A stretch of DNA of 64,000 bases. Origin: Prochlorococcus sp. AG-436-C14 (GTDB taxonomy: Bacteria; Cyanobacteriota; Cyanobacteriia; PCC-6307; Cyanobiaceae). Below the pieces are notes generated by a model. It was given only the letters and a program-made list of their open reading frames with translations, was not told where the DNA came from and searched no databases. Numbering within the stretch: position 1 is the stretch's first letter; every line of letters begins with the position of its first letter. Position numbers and translations under genes: made by a program. The DNA is taken from the NCBI GenBank assembly GCA_003209755.1, contig QCPD01000001.1, forward strand, positions 1 through 64,000. Direction: 5' to 3'. Positions 16,923-26,179 of the stretch are shown in pieces.

Positions 16923-18209
16923 ATGCCTAATGAGTCAAAGCAGATACACGTAATAGGAATTAATACTTCAAGTGTGGAAAGTTTTTTTGAAGATAAAAAA
17001 CAACAAATTTTTAAAGCTGAAAGAATCGCTGGGCCACAAAGAATTTTAGATTCATTCAAAAATTGGTTAAAGGATAAAATTATAAAAAATCATAAGTTTG
17101 AGTTTATTTCTACTGACAAACTAAATGACTTTATAGATCTTTTAAAAAGAGAAGAGAAAAAGACAATTGTGTTTTCTGGTGGTGATCCCCTTTGGTTTGG
17201 AATTGGTAGATTATTAATTCAAAATTTTCCTCTATCAAAACTTTATTTTGAGCCGGCAGTAACCTCTTTCCAACTAGCTTTTTCCAGACTGGGCAAACCT
17301 TGGCAAAACACACAATGGATCAGTCTTCATGGAAGAGATCCTTTTCCATTTGAAAAAGCAATTAAAAAGCTTCCCTCTTCACTTGTAGTTTTAACTGACT
17401 CAAATAGAGGGGGTGCTAAACAGGTTTATCAATTACTTCATTCAGTAGGACTTGAGCGGAAATATGATTTTTGGACTTTCGAAAGACTTGGATATATAAA
17501 TGAAAGAATTATAAAAATTTCTTCTCTTTTTGATTTCCCAAGTGATCTTGATCCATTGCATCTTGTGATTCTTTTTAAAAAAGAAGAGCCCCTAACTTTA
17601 TCAGAAGAATTGCCTTTGTTTGGAATTAAGGATTCAGTTTTTCTTCAGAATTCAGACTGCCCTGGATTAATGACGAAAAAAGAAGTTAGAGTTCAAATTC
17701 TTTCCGAACTTAACCTCCCAAAACAAGGTGTAATTTGGGATATTGGTAGTGGTGTTGGTAGCATAGGGCTAGAAGCATTAAGGATATCTCCAAGATTAAA
17801 GTTACTTTCCGTTGACAAGAAGATTGGAAGTAAAAATATTATTGAAGAAAATTCTAGAAGACTGGGTGTTAAACCAACTTTGATTATTGAAGATGAAGCA
17901 TTAAATATTTTTAAAGAGAATAAAATCACACATAATCTTTTACATCCAGATAGAGTTATTATAGGAGGTGGAGGATCAAGCTTAGATTTAATAATTGAAG
18001 AAGTATTAAAGAAAATAAATAGTTTCTGTATTTTAATAATACCTTTAATATCATTAAAATCTTTGTCAAAATTAGAGTCAATTTTGAAGCCTAAAGTTAA
18101 CAACTTCTCTATAAGCCAACACCAATCCTATAGAGGCATAAACATTGGAGAAGACATAAGATTATCCCCTTTGAATCCTGTTTTTATTTTGAAAGGTGAA
18201 ATTCAATAA
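16923..18209 (+). CDS. cobL: Precorrin-6Y methyltransferase (CbiE-CbiT fusion)
   Basis: A 428-residue cobalamin-pathway enzyme that methylates precorrin-6Y at C5 and C15 and removes a carboxyl group. The N-terminal CbiE half (about 1-210) has the tetrapyrrole-methylase pattern VFSGGDPLWFGIGRLL and WISLHGRDP; the C-terminal CbiT half (about 240-428) has the SAM-binding WDIGSGVGSIGLEALR and VIIGGGGSSLDLII. This two-domain form is the CobL type. Start ATG 16923. It converges on nadK with 4 bases between the stop codons. Confidence 0.9.
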   Translation: MPNESKQIHVIGINTSSVESFFEDKKQQIFKAERIAGPQRILDSFKNWLKDKIIKNHKFEFISTDKLNDFIDLLKREEKKTIVFSGGDPLWFGIGRLLIQNFPLSKLYFEPAVTSFQLAFSRLGKPWQNTQWISLHGRDPFPFEKAIKKLPSSLVVLTDSNRGGAKQVYQLLHSVGLERKYDFWTFERLGYINERIIKISSLFDFPSDLDPLHLVILFKKEEPLTLSEELPLFGIKDSVFLQNSDCPGLMTKKEVRVQILSELNLPKQGVIWDIGSGVGSIGLEALRISPRLKLLSVDKKIGSKNIIEENSRRLGVKPTLIIEDEALNIFKENKITHNLLHPDRVIIGGGGSSLDLIIEEVLKKINSFCILIIPLISLKSLSKLESILKPKVNNFSISQHQSYRGINIGEDIRLSPLNPVFILKGEIQ

Positions 18210-18213
18210 TTTT

Positions 18214-19122
18214 TTATCTTTTATCAGGCTTTGCAACATGCGGTAATCCCCAACCTAATTTATTTCTTAGAACTTGAAAAAACTCATGATCTGAAAGTCT
18301 AATAAACTTAACTGGGTGATCACTTTTTCTAATTAAAACTCGATCCTCTGGCCAAACATAACAACCTGCACTACCATCTACAACCATCATTAATCTTTCA
18401 GGAGTAGCAGGAAAAACTGTTACTGGCTCTTCATTGCTAAATACAAGAGCTCTTGATGCAAGTGAGTGAGGAGATATAGGCGTAAGTTGTAAAACCGGAC
18501 AATCAGGAGTAATAACAGGCCCCCCAGCACTAAGTGAATAAGCAGTTGAGCCTGTAGGTGTAGAAAGGATGACTCCATCAGCAGAAATATCAACGGGTGC
18601 ATGACGACCAACAGAGATTTCAAAATGACACATGCTTGTCATAGGTTCTCTATGCAATGCCATTTCATTAAGACAAAGTGCTTCCCATCTACATTGATCT
18701 CCTCTCATAACACTTACTACTAAACTGGTTCTTTCCTCAATATTCCATTTTCTTGCAGCCAAGTGTTTAAAAATTGTATCTATATCAGAGAGGTATGCTT
18801 CAGCTAAAAAGCCTAAATGTCCTGTGTTGATAGTAAGGATAGGGATACCAATTGGTGCAGTTTGTCTTGCTGCAGACAAGACAGTCCCATCCCCTCCTAG
18901 TACAACCGCAAACAAAATTGAAGAATCAAAATCATCTGGAACACATGAGTTATATCCTTGTGAACTCATGTATTGATCAGGATTCGCAAAACCTAATAAA
19001 CCACCTGCGCTACTAACTCTTACGACATCAAAACCAGAATCTTCCAGTTTCTTTTGAAAAGTTTTTGCTGTCTTAACAGCAAGCTCTTTCCCGTCATTAA
19101 CGATCAGTCCAACTCGGGGCAC
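18214..19122 (-). CDS. nadK: NAD kinase
   Basis: A 302-residue NAD kinase that makes NADP. The GGDGT motif ([14 protein letters not shown]), [10 protein letters not shown] and the Gly-rich [14 protein letters not shown] are intact, as is the C-terminal part with [13 protein letters not shown]. The N-terminus is slightly longer than in short bacterial forms, as in the cyanobacterial type. Cyanobacteria often have two NAD kinases; I cannot tell which this is. Confidence 0.93.
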   Translation of the reverse strand: MPRVGLIVNDGKELAVKTAKTFQKKLEDSGFDVVRVSSAGGLLGFANPDQYMSSQGYNSCVPDDFDSSILFAVVLGGDGTVLSAARQTAPIGIPILTINTGHLGFLAEAYLSDIDTIFKHLAARKWNIEERTSLVVSVMRGDQCRWEALCLNEMALHREPMTSMCHFEISVGRHAPVDISADGVILSTPTGSTAYSLSAGGPVITPDCPVLQLTPISPHSLASRALVFSNEEPVTVFPATPERLMMVVDGSAGCYVWPEDRVLIRKSDHPVKFIRLSDHEFFQVLRNKLGWGLPHVAKPDKR

Positions 19123-19218
19123 CGATCATACTTCACAAACTATCCAACAATTTTAGCAATTAAATGTGAATAAAATTTATTTAATACAATTAAAAATTAA
19201 TTCTAAAAATATTTAATT

Positions 19219-20226
19219 TTAAAATTGTTCTAAAAATCTGAGATCACTTGTATACAACTTCCGAATATCATCAACACCATGGCGAACCATACAAAATCTT
19301 TCCACACCAAGTCCAGCAGCAAACCCACTATATTTTTCAGGATCAATCCCTAATCCTTCGAGAACTGCAGGATCTACCATTCCACAACCCATAACCTCTA
19401 GCCATTTACCTCTCCATTGAACATCAACTTCAGCTGATGGCTCAGTAAAAGGGAAATAACTAGCTCTAAAACGAATAGGAAGATCTCCAAAAAATGCTTT
19501 CAGAAAAGCCATTACTGTTCCTCTTAAATGGCTAAAGTCAAGCTGTTCATCAATTGCCAAGACCTCAATCTGATGGAACACTGGCGAATGAGTCGCATCA
19601 ACTGCATCTCTTCTATACACACGACCGGGAGAGACAATTCTCACAGGAGGCTTTTTGCTCTCAAGGCAACGAATCTGAACAGGAGAAGTATGGGTTCTTA
19701 AAAGATACTGACCTCCCAAGTAAAAAGTATCTTGCATATCTCTAGCCGGATGGTCAAAGGGAATATTAAGTGCCTCAAAATTGTAGTAATCATTTTCTAT
19801 CTCAGGACCCTCTGAAACTTGGTAGCCAAGGCCCAAGAAAAGATCAATTATATGTTCTGTAGTTGTTATTAAAGGGTGCCTATGTCCTTGATAAATACCA
19901 GTTGGAGGTGCTGTAACATCTATAGTTTCCTTTATTAGTATCTGATTTAAAGCCTGAGTTTTTAAAATTTCAAGTTTTTCCTTTATTAACTCTTGCAATT
20001 GAGTTTTTAAAACGTTCGCTCTTTGACCAATTAAGGGTCTTTCCTCGCTAGAAAGATTTTTCATTCCTCCCAAAAGAAGTGATAGTTTTCCTTTCTTCCC
20101 AAGGAAACCCAGTCTTAGTTTCTCTATTGATTCAGAATTTTCAGAAGCAGCAATCTCTTTTGCCGCTTCGCTTTCTAAAATCTCAAGCTCATTAATGAGC
20201 TGTTTTAGGGATAATGTTGAACTCAA
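19219..20226 (-). CDS. pheS: Phenylalanyl-tRNA synthetase alpha subunit
   Basis: A 335-residue class II synthetase subunit that charges tRNA-Phe as an alpha2-beta2 enzyme. The N-terminal coiled coil (about 1-90), the class II motif 2 region ([22 protein letters not shown]) and motif 3 ([17 protein letters not shown]) are all in place. pheT is not adjacent, as is common in cyanobacteria. It is divergent from surE. Confidence 0.95.
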   Translation of the reverse strand: MSSTLSLKQLINELEILESEAAKEIAASENSESIEKLRLGFLGKKGKLSLLLGGMKNLSSEERPLIGQRANVLKTQLQELIKEKLEILKTQALNQILIKETIDVTAPPTGIYQGHRHPLITTTEHIIDLFLGLGYQVSEGPEIENDYYNFEALNIPFDHPARDMQDTFYLGGQYLLRTHTSPVQIRCLESKKPPVRIVSPGRVYRRDAVDATHSPVFHQIEVLAIDEQLDFSHLRGTVMAFLKAFFGDLPIRFRASYFPFTEPSAEVDVQWRGKWLEVMGCGMVDPAVLEGLGIDPEKYSGFAAGLGVERFCMVRHGVDDIRKLYTSDLRFLEQF

Positions 20227-20294
20227 TGAATTCCAATCTCGAGTACTAGTTTAATCGGCAACCTGTCCCAGTTCTAAAAACAATTAGCAGAAAA

Positions 20295-21083
20295 ATGAAA
20301 CCATTGAGAATTTTAATTAGTAATGATGATGGAGTTTTTGCTGAAGGGATAAGAACACTTGCTACTTCTGCAGCAAATAGAGGACATGAAGTTACTGTTG
20401 TTTGTCCTGATCAAGAAAGATCAGCAACTGGTCATGGATTAACTTTACATTCGCCAATACGAGCTGAAAAAGCAGACGAATTATTCGGTGAGGGCGTTAA
20501 AGCTTGGGGATGTAGTGGGACACCCGCCGATTGCGTAAAACTCGCACTTAATGAGCTGCTAGATCAAAAACCAGATTTAATCCTTTCTGGAATCAATCAT
20601 GGACCTAATCTTGGTACGGATATTTTTTGCTCAGGAACTGTTGCTGCTGCACTTGAGGGGACTTTGGATGGAATCCCATCTCTTGCAGTAAGCATTGCAA
20701 GTTTTCAATGGAAAAGTTTTGGTTTTGCTGGAAAACTAGCCTTAGATATTGCAGAGAAATCAATTCAACAAAGTTGGCCAAAAAATTTACTCTTAAATTT
20801 AAACATTCCCCCTTGTGAAGAGAAAGAAATGGGTGATTTGGTTTGGACAAGACTTTCAATCAGACAATACGAGGAGCAATTCATACGTAGGATCGACCCA
20901 AGAGGGAACACCTATTTTTGGATGGCTGGGGAAGCAGTAAAAGATCTTCAATCAGCTGGAGAAGGACCTAAAGCATGGCCAAGTGATGTGTCTCAAATAG
21001 CTTTATGCTCCCCATCCATAACGCCAATTCAACCAGATCTTTTTTGGAGAGGAGATCTGAATCATTTGCCAAACTTAATATAA
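20295..21083 (+). CDS. surE: 5'-nucleotidase SurE
   Basis: A 262-residue metal-dependent nucleoside monophosphate phosphatase of the stationary-phase survival family. The N-terminal metal site NDDG ([14 protein letters not shown]), [20 protein letters not shown] and [12 protein letters not shown] are all conserved. Start ATG 20295; the stop is 4 bases from that of the convergent DUF3611 gene. Confidence 0.94.
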   Translation: MKPLRILISNDDGVFAEGIRTLATSAANRGHEVTVVCPDQERSATGHGLTLHSPIRAEKADELFGEGVKAWGCSGTPADCVKLALNELLDQKPDLILSGINHGPNLGTDIFCSGTVAAALEGTLDGIPSLAVSIASFQWKSFGFAGKLALDIAEKSIQQSWPKNLLLNLNIPPCEEKEMGDLVWTRLSIRQYEEQFIRRIDPRGNTYFWMAGEAVKDLQSAGEGPKAWPSDVSQIALCSPSITPIQPDLFWRGDLNHLPNLI

Positions 21084-21087
21084 AAAT

Positions 21088-21651
21088 TCAGTTTTTCCTA
21101 AAAATCCTTTGCAATAACCATAACGAAAAAATTAGACCAATTAAATGGGCAAATAAAACTTGAGTATTACTTAAAACAGAAAGCATTTCTAAAGAAGTAA
21201 TTGGATAATTTTCCATTGCTCTCATGCCTGTACCAATAGAAATTCCAGGGGCTTGCATTGAAGCCTGCACGAATAAAGCTCCTGCTAAAGATTGATATCC
21301 AACCGATGAAAAAACCAATCCAACCAAATCGACAATCAAGCCTCTCTTAAGTAATCGACTTGTTTCACCTCTAGTTGGTCGTGCCTCACTGCCTAAAGCT
21401 CTCCCCGTCTTTACTATCAACCAGCCTTGCCAAAGGCTAAACAGCAATAAAATGAATGCCAATGTTGTGAGAGACAAACCTGGTCCTAAACCCAGTGCTC
21501 TCTCTGAGTTTCTAGCTAAACTACTTCCAACATTGTTGAACAACAAAACACCCACTACCACTACACCTAAAATTGTTTGAATCCAAAACCGAATCCAACC
21601 AATTCTTCTCATCCCTAGAGAAAGCAATTGAAAGTCGCGTTGATCTGCCAT
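21088..21651 (-). CDS. DUF3611 (Tic21/PIC1-like) membrane protein
   Basis: From ATG 21651 the protein has 187 residues with four predicted membrane segments (about 20-38, 60-78, 108-130 and 160-180). It belongs to DUF3611, the family of the chloroplast inner-envelope protein Tic21/PIC1, proposed to act in protein import or in iron uptake. The conserved GYQSLAGALFVQAS segment and the C-terminal NTQVLFAHLIG support this. A start at 21693 would run into ribF and is unlikely. Function in cyanobacteria is not settled. Confidence 0.8.
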   Translation of the reverse strand: MADQRDFQLLSLGMRRIGWIRFWIQTILGVVVVGVLLFNNVGSSLARNSERALGLGPGLSLTTLAFILLLFSLWQGWLIVKTGRALGSEARPTRGETSRLLKRGLIVDLVGLVFSSVGYQSLAGALFVQASMQAPGISIGTGMRAMENYPITSLEMLSVLSNTQVLFAHLIGLIFSLWLLQRIFRKN

Positions 21652-21711
21652 CACGATGAATAAGGCGATAAAACAAACTTGCCATCTAAGCACAAAAATT
21701 GCACGTTTATC

Positions 21712-22632
21712 TTGATTCCTCTCTGTGCTCCTGAAAACGCAAAACTACCTACAGCACTGGCATTAGGTAGTTTCGATGGTCTTCACTTAGGTCATAAAAA
21801 AGTAATAAAAGCTATTTTAAAAGAGCCAATTGGTGTTCCAACAGTTGTCAGCTTCTGGCCTCACCCACGTGAGGTTCTCTTTGGAGAATCAAGATTAAGG
21901 TTAGATTTGCCCAATGAAAAAACATTCCTGCTCGAGCCACTAGGAATAGAACAATTAGTTTTGGTTCCTTTTAATAAAACTCTTGCTTCTAAAAGTGCTG
22001 AGAAATTTGTAGATGAAATTCTAGTAAAAACACTTCATGCTAAACACATAGCAGTTGGAGAGAATTTTAGGTTTGGACGCAATAGAGAAGGTGACATTTC
22101 TACTTTAAAAAAAATTGGGGCATCTCTAGGAATAAAAATTTCAATTATTCCTATCCTTGAAGACAATCATGGTCGACTTAGTAGTAGCAGAGTACGAAAA
22201 GCACTCAACGACGGTGATTTAAAACATGCCAAATATCTATTGAAACGTCCCTACACCTTTAGAGGGACGGTCGAGAAAGGTAGAGGTTTAGGGAAAAAGA
22301 TTGGATGGCCAACTGCCAATTTAAAAATAGATGGGCGAAAAATCCTTCCATCACTGGGGGTTTATGCAGCCTGGGCTTTCATAGCAAACAAAAAAGAACG
22401 TTTCTCTGCAGTTATGAATATTGGCCCTCAGCCAACTATTGATCCAAACTCCCTATCTGCAGTAGAAGTTCACCTTCTAGACAAAGAAATCGACCTGTTA
22501 GGACAGGAATTAATTATTGAACCTGTGCACAGAATTAGACTTCAAAAAAAGTTTGAGAACATTGAGACACTTAGCAAACAAATAAGTTTAGATTCAATAT
22601 TTGCAAAAGAAATTTTGACAAAAAACCTTTAG
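21712..22632 (+). CDS. ribF: Riboflavin kinase / FAD synthetase
   Basis: A bifunctional enzyme that phosphorylates riboflavin and adenylates FMN. The N-terminal adenylyltransferase starts with ALGSFDGLHLGHKKVI and holds VVSFWPHPREVLF; the C-terminal kinase has RPYTFRGTVEKGRGLGKKIGWPTANL. No ATG fits: TTG 21712 gives 306 residues beginning MIPLCAPENAKLPTALALG, while TTG 21679 adds 11 residues. I prefer the shorter form. It is divergent from the DUF3611 gene. Confidence 0.92.
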   Translation: MIPLCAPENAKLPTALALGSFDGLHLGHKKVIKAILKEPIGVPTVVSFWPHPREVLFGESRLRLDLPNEKTFLLEPLGIEQLVLVPFNKTLASKSAEKFVDEILVKTLHAKHIAVGENFRFGRNREGDISTLKKIGASLGIKISIIPILEDNHGRLSSSRVRKALNDGDLKHAKYLLKRPYTFRGTVEKGRGLGKKIGWPTANLKIDGRKILPSLGVYAAWAFIANKKERFSAVMNIGPQPTIDPNSLSAVEVHLLDKEIDLLGQELIIEPVHRIRLQKKFENIETLSKQISLDSIFAKEILTKNL

Positions 22633-22634
22633 AT

Positions 22635-22727
22635 CTAATTAATTGTGGGATAAGCGTTGGATAATCCCCACACAACAAATAAACCTATGCCCCCTAACAA
22701 AAAAACGCCCCAAATAAGCACAGTCAT
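22635..22727 (-). CDS. Tiny single-span membrane protein, 30 aa
   Basis: ATG 22727 to TAG 22635-22637 encodes 30 residues: MTVLIWGVFLLGGIG followed by LFVVWGLSNAYPTIN. This is one perfect membrane span with a polar tail, like the very small photosystem or cytochrome b6f subunits of cyanobacteria, though it matches none that I can name. A GTG start at 22751 would add VENDSESN. The stop is 2 bases from the end of the convergent ribF gene. Confidence 0.5.
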   Translation of the reverse strand: MTVLIWGVFLLGGIGLFVVWGLSNAYPTIN

Positions 22728-22789
22728 ATTGCTCTCAGAATCATTTTCCACAATAAAATTTAAATACATATCATCTAACAAAGGATGAC

Positions 22790-23836
22790 ATGAAATCAAT
22801 GACTGTCACCCCTCCATCTGATAATCGTATTGCTCAATTAATTGACGCGAACCTTGATCGCGCCAGAGAAGGGCTTCGAGTTATGGAGGATTGGTGCAGA
22901 TTTGGTCTACAGAGGAGTGATTTTTCAATTCAAATCAAAAATTGGAGGCAACAATTAGGAGTACATCACCACAACATTTATCGAAAAGCAAGGCTTACCT
23001 CCAAAGACCCAGCCATGGGTGTATCACATCCTTTCCAAAAGGTCAGATCAACTCCAGAGGCTATATTTATTGCTAACTCATCCAGAGTTCAAGAAGCCTT
23101 AAGAGTAATAGAGGAATTTACTCGAATAACAGATCCGAAGCTTTGCGAAATAGCCACCAAAATTAGATACGAAAGTTATGAGATCGAGATGAAAGTGCTT
23201 AATACGAAAGAAGGTGTAATTAAAAGACAAAAATTAAAAGGTTGCGGTATATATTTAATAACTACATATAAGAAAGACCTCGAAGGGATTGTTCTTCAGG
23301 CTCTAAAAGCTGGCGTAAAAATAGTTCAATACAGAGAGAAATTTTTAAATGATAATGAAAAAATTTCACAAGCTAAATGCTTATCCTCTCTTTGTAAAAA
23401 ATACAATTCATTATTTATAGTCAATGATCGAATCGATATTGCACTGGCCGTTGACGCCGATGGGATTCATTTAGGACAAGAAGATATACCAACAAAAATA
23501 GCGCGAGAGCTCCTAGGGTCTGAAAAAATCATTGGCCGAAGCACGCACTGCCTTGAAGACATAAAAAATGCCGAGAATGAGGGCTGTGATTATATTGGTA
23601 TTGGACCAATTTTCCCCTCTGAAACAAAGGCGCAACTAGAACCCATAGGAATTGACTACCTTTCAAAGGGATTCAGTGAAACTCTCCTACCCGCATTTGC
23701 TATTGGTGGAATCAATAGCTCAAATATCAATAAATTAAACCATATAGATAATCTACGCATAGCCGTTTCAGATGCAATCATTAACTCAAATGACCCATTT
23801 TCAAAAACTGAAGAGCTTCTCAAATTTCTAACATGA
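22790..23836 (+). CDS. thiE: Thiamine-phosphate synthase, long form
   Basis: A 348-residue enzyme joining the pyrimidine and thiazole halves of thiamine. The C-terminal 200 residues are the ThiE barrel: VKIVQYREK, VNDRIDIALAVDADGIHLGQEDIP, IIGRSTHCLED and YIGIGPIFPSETK. The first 140 or so residues are the helical extension typical of cyanobacterial ThiE (NLDRAREGLRVMEDWCRFGL, VQEALRVIEEFTRI). Start ATG 22790 with AAAGGA 7 bases upstream. The stop overlaps the thiS start (ATGA), so the two are translationally coupled. Confidence 0.94.
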   Translation: MKSMTVTPPSDNRIAQLIDANLDRAREGLRVMEDWCRFGLQRSDFSIQIKNWRQQLGVHHHNIYRKARLTSKDPAMGVSHPFQKVRSTPEAIFIANSSRVQEALRVIEEFTRITDPKLCEIATKIRYESYEIEMKVLNTKEGVIKRQKLKGCGIYLITTYKKDLEGIVLQALKAGVKIVQYREKFLNDNEKISQAKCLSSLCKKYNSLFIVNDRIDIALAVDADGIHLGQEDIPTKIARELLGSEKIIGRSTHCLEDIKNAENEGCDYIGIGPIFPSETKAQLEPIGIDYLSKGFSETLLPAFAIGGINSSNINKLNHIDNLRIAVSDAIINSNDPFSKTEELLKFLT

Positions 23837-24051
23837 AATTAAAAATTAACGGCGAAATCAAAACCATTGAAAAATCTAATGAAGAATTTCTACTGGAAGC
23901 TTTGCTTGAACATTTAGGTTACAAACCTCAATTAGTTGTAGTTGAGTTGAATGGTGCCATTATTAATCCAAAAGATTGGATGAAAACAAAAATAAAAGAT
24001 GGCGATTGCTTAGAGGTTGTAACAATTGTTGGTGGAGGTTCCTACAGTTAA
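23833..24051 (+). CDS. thiS: Thiamine sulfur carrier ThiS
   Basis: A 72-residue ubiquitin-fold sulfur carrier that donates sulfur for the thiazole ring. The fold pattern is clear (VVVELNGAIINPKDW, IKDGDCLEVVTIVGGG). Active ThiS normally ends in Gly-Gly, where it is adenylated and thiocarboxylated; here the chain continues with SYS after GGG. Either the tail is removed or this is a lineage variant. The start overlaps the thiE stop by 4 bases. Confidence 0.9.
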   Translation: MKLKINGEIKTIEKSNEEFLLEALLEHLGYKPQLVVVELNGAIINPKDWMKTKIKDGDCLEVVTIVGGGSYS

Positions 24052-24069
24052 TTAATCCTAAATACATAA

Positions 24070-25035
24070 GTGTTCAAAACTAATCTCTTTAGTTGGATTA
24101 AAAGAAAACAGATTTTTTCTTTTCTGGTTGTTTTAACAACAATCCTTTGTTTTTTATTAACCAATCCCAACACAGCCGCCGCCGCAAGTGGAGGACGAAT
24201 AGGTGGAGGAAGTTTTCAGGCACCTTCTTCACCACGAAGCCCAAATTACGGCGGCTATGGAGGTAATAACTTTCCAGGTTATGGAAGTGGCTATAGAGGC
24301 GGTGGTATTGGTTTCCCTTTCTTATTGCCAATATTTGGCTTTGGTGGTGGTGGGATTTTTGGTTTTTTAATACTTATGTCAATCGTTGGGATAATTGTTA
24401 ATTCATTTAAAAACTCTTCAAATTTTTCCGGTTCAAGTGAAAGATCAATAGTTTCTCAATCAGCGAACCCATCCAAAGTTTCGTTAATACAGTTTCAGAT
24501 TGGCTTGCTTGCAAGTGCAAAAGAAATTCAAATTAAACTTAGAGAGCTTGCTTCTTCTTCAAACACCTCAACTTCATCTGGTCTTCAAAGAGTTCTTCAA
24601 GACACAACTCTCTCCCTACTAAGGAAGCCTGAATTATGGGTCTATTCAAATATAGAAACAGGTTCTGTTCCATTTGCTTCCGCAGAATCAACATTTAATC
24701 GGATATCAATAACTGAAAGAAGCAAATTAAAAGCAGAACTCACATCTAACTACTCCGGTCAAATAGCGACACCAACAAATAATGAATCCAATCCTGGCGA
24801 TTCTGATTCAACAAATGAATACATCGCGATAACGATTCTCGTGGCAACCAAAAAGGATTTAAGACTAAAAAACTCCGCAAACAACGAACTCATTACAGAA
24901 GCATTGAGACTCTTAGGATCAATATCTTCAAATGACTTAATCGCCTTAGAAGTGATCTGGCAACCTGATGGAGAAGGAGAGACCTTGAGAGAAGAAGAGC
25001 TACTAATTCAATATCCAAATCTTAAACATTTATAA
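24070..25035 (+). CDS. DUF1517 membrane protein
   Basis: A 321-residue protein starting at GTG 24070. A signal-type hydrophobic segment (FLVVLTTILCFLL, ending near AAAA at residue 38) is followed by a Gly-rich, low-complexity stretch (about 40-80), a second membrane segment (IFGFLILMSIVGIIVNSF) and a soluble domain (about 140-321, SLIQFQIGLLASAKEIQ to IALEVIWQPDGEGETL). This architecture matches the DUF1517 family of cyanobacteria and chloroplasts, whose function is unknown. It follows thiS by 18 bases and may share its transcript. Confidence 0.78.
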   Translation: MFKTNLFSWIKRKQIFSFLVVLTTILCFLLTNPNTAAAASGGRIGGGSFQAPSSPRSPNYGGYGGNNFPGYGSGYRGGGIGFPFLLPIFGFGGGGIFGFLILMSIVGIIVNSFKNSSNFSGSSERSIVSQSANPSKVSLIQFQIGLLASAKEIQIKLRELASSSNTSTSSGLQRVLQDTTLSLLRKPELWVYSNIETGSVPFASAESTFNRISITERSKLKAELTSNYSGQIATPTNNESNPGDSDSTNEYIAITILVATKKDLRLKNSANNELITEALRLLGSISSNDLIALEVIWQPDGEGETLREEELLIQYPNLKHL

Positions 25036-25085
25036 AGTCAGTGTCCAAAGTAACCAAAAACTTGATTTCTTTATATTTTTTTCAT

Positions 25086-25125
25086 CTTATTTACGTAAAC
25101 AACAATCAATTTTTACGTAAATAAG
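25086..25125. repeat. 14-bp perfect inverted repeat
   Basis: CTTATTTACGTAAA (25086-25099) and its exact complement (25112-25125) are separated by 12 bases. Each arm contains the palindrome TTTACGTAAA, making two copies of one dyad 26 bases apart. It lies between the DUF1517 stop and the small gene at 25163. Either a terminator hairpin without a T run, or a double operator site. Confidence 0.55.
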
Positions 25126-25162
25126 AGTTAGGATTCCCTCACAGATTTTATAAATTACGGAA

Positions 25163-25534
25163 GTGTCGGCTTCTTCACAACCAGAACCTCGCTCAATGAA
25201 ATGGGAAAGCTCCGGAGAGCTTGCTCAAAGAGATTTATCAGAATTAGTAACTCGTCTTCTAGATGTTGAATCGAGCAACAACAGTGATGAGCTAACAAGA
25301 CTTGGAAGAAAACATGACGAAGAATCTTAAGACTACATACTTACCCTTGCGCTCTTTAATTTAATAGATCAACTTAAGAGAAAGAAAAGAAATTTAATGA
25401 GAAGAAAGACTATTCAATGGATAAACACACCAGTTATTACTGAAGCAATTTTCCGTTACGAGCAAGGTCTACTTCCTAACTCAATGAAATTATGGTTAGA
25501 ACAAGTTCTAGAAATCAAATCAAATAAAGATTAG
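25163..25534 (+). pseudogene. Small conserved-looking gene split by an in-frame stop
   Basis: From GTG 25163 an open frame of 55 residues (with ESSGELAQRDLSELVTRLLD and ending RLGRKHDEES) meets TAA at 25328-25330. The same frame then stays open for 67 more codons to TAG 25532-25534 and looks like coding sequence (ILTLALFNLIDQL, then MRRKTIQWINTPVITEAIF and RYEQGLLPNSMKLWLEQVL). The first residues after the stop read as a helix without a start; the first ATG is at 25397. I interpret a 123-codon gene interrupted by one nonsense codon. Two separate tiny genes or read-through are alternatives. Family not recognised. Confidence 0.55.
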
Positions 25535-26178
25535 GTTAACAAAATCCTAATAGCAGCCATTGCTGCTCCATAACCATTATCAATATTCACTACTAATAAT
25601 CCTGGTGCACAACTCGCAAGCATTCCCTCCATAGCCGTTTTACCACCACCACTAATCCCATATCCAACTGAGACAGGAAGTCCAATGATTGGCTGAGGAA
25701 TTAAACCAGCGAGTATCGTAGGCAAAGCTCCTTCCATTCCAGCACATGCAATAACAACTTTTGCTAATTTTATTTCTTCCAGCCTATCTAGCAGCCTGTG
25801 AAGTCCTGCGACACCAACATCAACCAATAATTTAGTTTTTATTCCATGCAATTTCAAAGCTATTTCTGCTTCTGACGCAACTCCTACATCACTTGTTCCA
25901 CCAGTCAAAATAATTACTTCTTCCTCAAAAGAAGTACATTCCTTAAACCCCCCCATAGTTAAACAACCAGATATTTCGTGAAATTCAGCAGAAGGAAATT
26001 CAACTAAAAGTTTTTCTCCTTTTTCCTTCGAAAGTCTTGTGACCAATGCAGTTTCAGACTCAAGTTGATATTTCTTCAATATCTCAGAAATTTGTCCAAT
26101 TGTTTTATGCTCCCCCCATATGGCTTCAATCACACCCAGTCGACTTCGTCTCTGAAAATCAATAATTGATTCATTCAT
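25531..26178 (-). CDS. larB: LarB-type carboxylase
   Basis: A 215-residue PurE-like protein of the LarB family, which carboxylates nicotinic acid adenine dinucleotide in synthesis of the nickel-pincer cofactor. The C-terminal PurE-type domain shows ILTGGTSDVGVASEAEIAL, VVIACAGMEGALPTILAGL and PIIGLPVSVGYG. No larC or larE lies nearby. LarB homologues are widespread in cyanobacteria, so its role here is uncertain. Its stop overlaps by 4 bases the end of the convergent split gene. Confidence 0.85.
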   Translation of the reverse strand: MNESIIDFQRRSRLGVIEAIWGEHKTIGQISEILKKYQLESETALVTRLSKEKGEKLLVEFPSAEFHEISGCLTMGGFKECTSFEEEVIILTGGTSDVGVASEAEIALKLHGIKTKLLVDVGVAGLHRLLDRLEEIKLAKVVIACAGMEGALPTILAGLIPQPIIGLPVSVGYGISGGGKTAMEGMLASCAPGLLVVNIDNGYGAAMAAIRILLT

Positions 26179-26179
26179 T

